Source of the DNA: Bacillota bacterium
Lineage (GTDB): Bacteria; Bacillota; Sulfobacillia; RBS10-35
NCBI GenBank assembly: GCA_029960865.1
Contig: JASBVX010000074.1
Coordinates: forward strand, 1-6,888
Reading direction: 5' to 3'
DNA: 6,888 nucleotides
Made by a program: the position numbers and the translations under genes. The stretch's first letter is position 1. The number at the start of each line of letters is the position of its first letter. This document shows positions 5,658-6,888 of the stretch, piece by piece. Below the pieces are notes generated by a model. That model searched no databases and was not told the origin of the DNA. It saw nothing but the letters and a program-made list of their open reading frames with translations.

Positions 5658-6888
5658 TTAGGGCCAGGGAAGCCGCAGGAGGTAGTCCCACTGGGAGCGA
5701 TCGGTGGTGCCGAAGCGGTAGAAGGAAAGCCCGATGGCGCCCGCATCCTTGCTGGCCTGCCAGGCCGCCTCCAGCTCCAGGGGTCCTGGGCTGTGGATCC
5801 CCATGGCCCCAGCCGAAAACATGTCGTACGTCTGGCCGATGACGCTGACGGCTACCGGAGCTCCTGCATACTGGCGAAGCTTCACGACCGATTCTTTCAC
5901 GTACTGGTAGGTCTCGTAATAGGTATAGTCCTTGGCCCGATGGTGCCAGTAGCTCATGGGAGCAAACACATCGGTATAAGGGGCCAGCTCCTTAAAGGGA
6001 TAAATGGGCCAGGAATTGGGCGGATAGGTGATGGCGATGAAACGCCCTTGGGATCCGACGGGGGCCAGGAGCTGGCGGGTCCTCTGGGCATAGGTGGCCA
6101 CTGCCTGGGGTGCGATCACCTCTTCGATGTCGGGGGCATAGCCATCGGCCTTAACCCCGAAGCGGGTCTGGTAGTTGATGACCTCTTCCGTCCAGAGAAG
6201 ATCCCCCTGGACGTCCCTCAGCTCCGGATAGGTCCAGCTCAAAAAAGCGATCCCCTTGTTGTGAAGCTTGGAAATAAGGCTCTCCATGGCCCTTCCCCCG
6301 TAGAACCCTTTGTCCCGGGTGGTGGCCACCTCCAGGTAGACGTGGGTGAAATTCCCCTGGACCGCCTTTTGGAGGATGGCTTCATCCCCGTAGGCCTTCC
6401 AGTCGGGGAACATGAGCCAGAGGCCTTTCCCTGCCGCCACCTCCTCCGGTGTCTCCAGCACCCGGAAGGTGACATCCACAGGGGTTCCCTGGCCGGGGTC
6501 AAAGCGCCACGTCATCTGTCCCTTTTGCCGGGCGGTGAATTGGCCCACCCACGTGCCGGCGGCAAAGGTATCCCCACGGAGGGAAAGGCTCCCTGCGGAC
6601 GTTTCCTTGCCGACCCTGGTCACCTGCAGGCGAAAGCTCTTGGCAGAAGGGTTGCCGTAGGCATCCACCCAGCCGGCCCAAAGGGAAGCTTTTTCTCCGG
6701 GCATCAAGATGGTGGAGGGAGCCCCATGGACGGCAAAGCTTACAGGAGGGCCAGGGACGACACTGAAAAGAGCTCCTTCCTGGCCCCCGGGAAGGGTTTC
6801 GGGAAGAAACCCGGGCACCTCCACCCGGTACCCGTAGGCCCCAGCCATGGTGACGGGGACGTCGAAGACGGCTTTCCCTCCCAGGGTG
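5658..6888 (-). CDS. Ig-like/invasin-like repeat protein with C-terminal glycoside-hydrolase-like barrel (N-terminus outside window)
   Basis: The last 409 residues of a larger protein; the reading frame is open through the window edge, so start and signal peptide are not visible. Residues 1 to about 45 are the end of one beta-rich domain. About 46-145 form a second one, with GPPVSFAVHG opening and AGWVDAYGNPS (70-80), a signature of bacterial Ig-like (Big/invasin) repeats. From about 155 (LWLMFPDWKAYGDEAI) to the end is an alternating beta/alpha domain: HVYLEVATTRDKGFYGG (182-198), GIAFLSWTYP (212-221), DGYAPDIEEVI (248-258), FAPMSYWH (308-315) and AIGLSFYRFG (384-393). These resemble strand ends of glycoside-hydrolase-like TIM barrels; the acids of DIEE (253-256) are candidate catalytic residues. 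I infer an exported or cell-surface protein acting on polysaccharide, but cannot name a family or substrate. It ends TGG CCC TAA, 62 bases before the effector start, with no visible terminator. Confidence 0.75.
   Translation of the reverse strand, partial: TLGGKAVFDVPVTMAGAYGYRVEVPGFLPETLPGGQEGALFSVVPGPPVSFAVHGAPSTILMPGEKASLWAGWVDAYGNPSAKSFRLQVTRVGKETSAGSLSLRGDTFAAGTWVGQFTARQKGQMTWRFDPGQGTPVDVTFRVLETPEEVAAGKGLWLMFPDWKAYGDEAILQKAVQGNFTHVYLEVATTRDKGFYGGRAMESLISKLHNKGIAFLSWTYPELRDVQGDLLWTEEVINYQTRFGVKADGYAPDIEEVIAPQAVATYAQRTRQLLAPVGSQGRFIAITYPPNSWPIYPFKELAPYTDVFAPMSYWHHRAKDYTYYETYQYVKESVVKLRQYAGAPVAVSVIGQTYDMFSAGAMGIHSPGPLELEAAWQASKDAGAIGLSFYRFGTTDRSQWDYLLRLPWP

Noticed and set aside
5596..5691. 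An extended effector start at the ATG at 5691
   Set aside because: It would overlap the upstream gene by 34 bases and add 32 residues with no family resemblance. The GTG at 5595 has a strong ribosome site and gives the usual KLISFLGT start.
1..6888. CRISPR array or cas10/csm/cmr genes, expected because of the CARF-HEPN effector
   Set aside because: No regularly spaced direct repeats of about 25-40 bases are visible, and every sizeable stretch is explained by one of the six genes.

Overview
The window is a compact bacterial region with six protein genes, all on the minus strand, so transcription runs from high to low coordinates. Gaps are 62 bases or less and two junctions are a 4-base overlap and a 4-base gap. 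Base composition is clearly G+C-rich (roughly 60% by eye). Four of the five visible starts have strong Shine-Dalgarno sequences. The first acyl-CoA ligase closely resembles, from memory, the long-chain acyl-CoA synthetase of Thermus thermophilus, and the CRISPR effector is of a type common in thermophiles. A thermophilic bacterium is plausible, but the phylum cannot be fixed from this sequence.

Layout in transcription order: (1) 6888-5658, the 3' part of a protein with Ig-like/invasin-like beta domains followed by a beta/alpha-barrel domain resembling glycoside hydrolases. (2) 5595-3907, a CRISPR type III ancillary effector: a CARF domain of the TM1812/Csx1 type, a HEPN ribonuclease domain with an intact RNAINH motif, and a C-terminal domain I recognise as Csx20-like. 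(3) 3910-3416, a divergent folK (HPPK, folate synthesis), whose ATG overlaps the effector's TGA. (4) 3356-2436, a short class III CoA-transferase-fold protein of the alpha-methylacyl-CoA racemase type. (5) 2431-881, an AMP-forming fatty acyl-CoA synthetase. (6) 854 to the window edge, the first 284 residues of a second AMP-forming acyl-CoA synthetase.

Genes 4 to 6 form a plausible acyl-CoA activation and epimerisation module. The main item of interest is gene 2. A cyclic-oligoadenylate-activated RNase and a probable second-messenger-degrading (ring nuclease) domain appear to sit in one chain, which would make a self-limiting effector. It stands apart from any CRISPR array or cas10 visible here and is translationally coupled to a housekeeping folate gene. 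Its ribosome binding site can also pair with a complementary upstream stretch. No RNA genes, CRISPR array, insertion sequence or convincing terminator were found.
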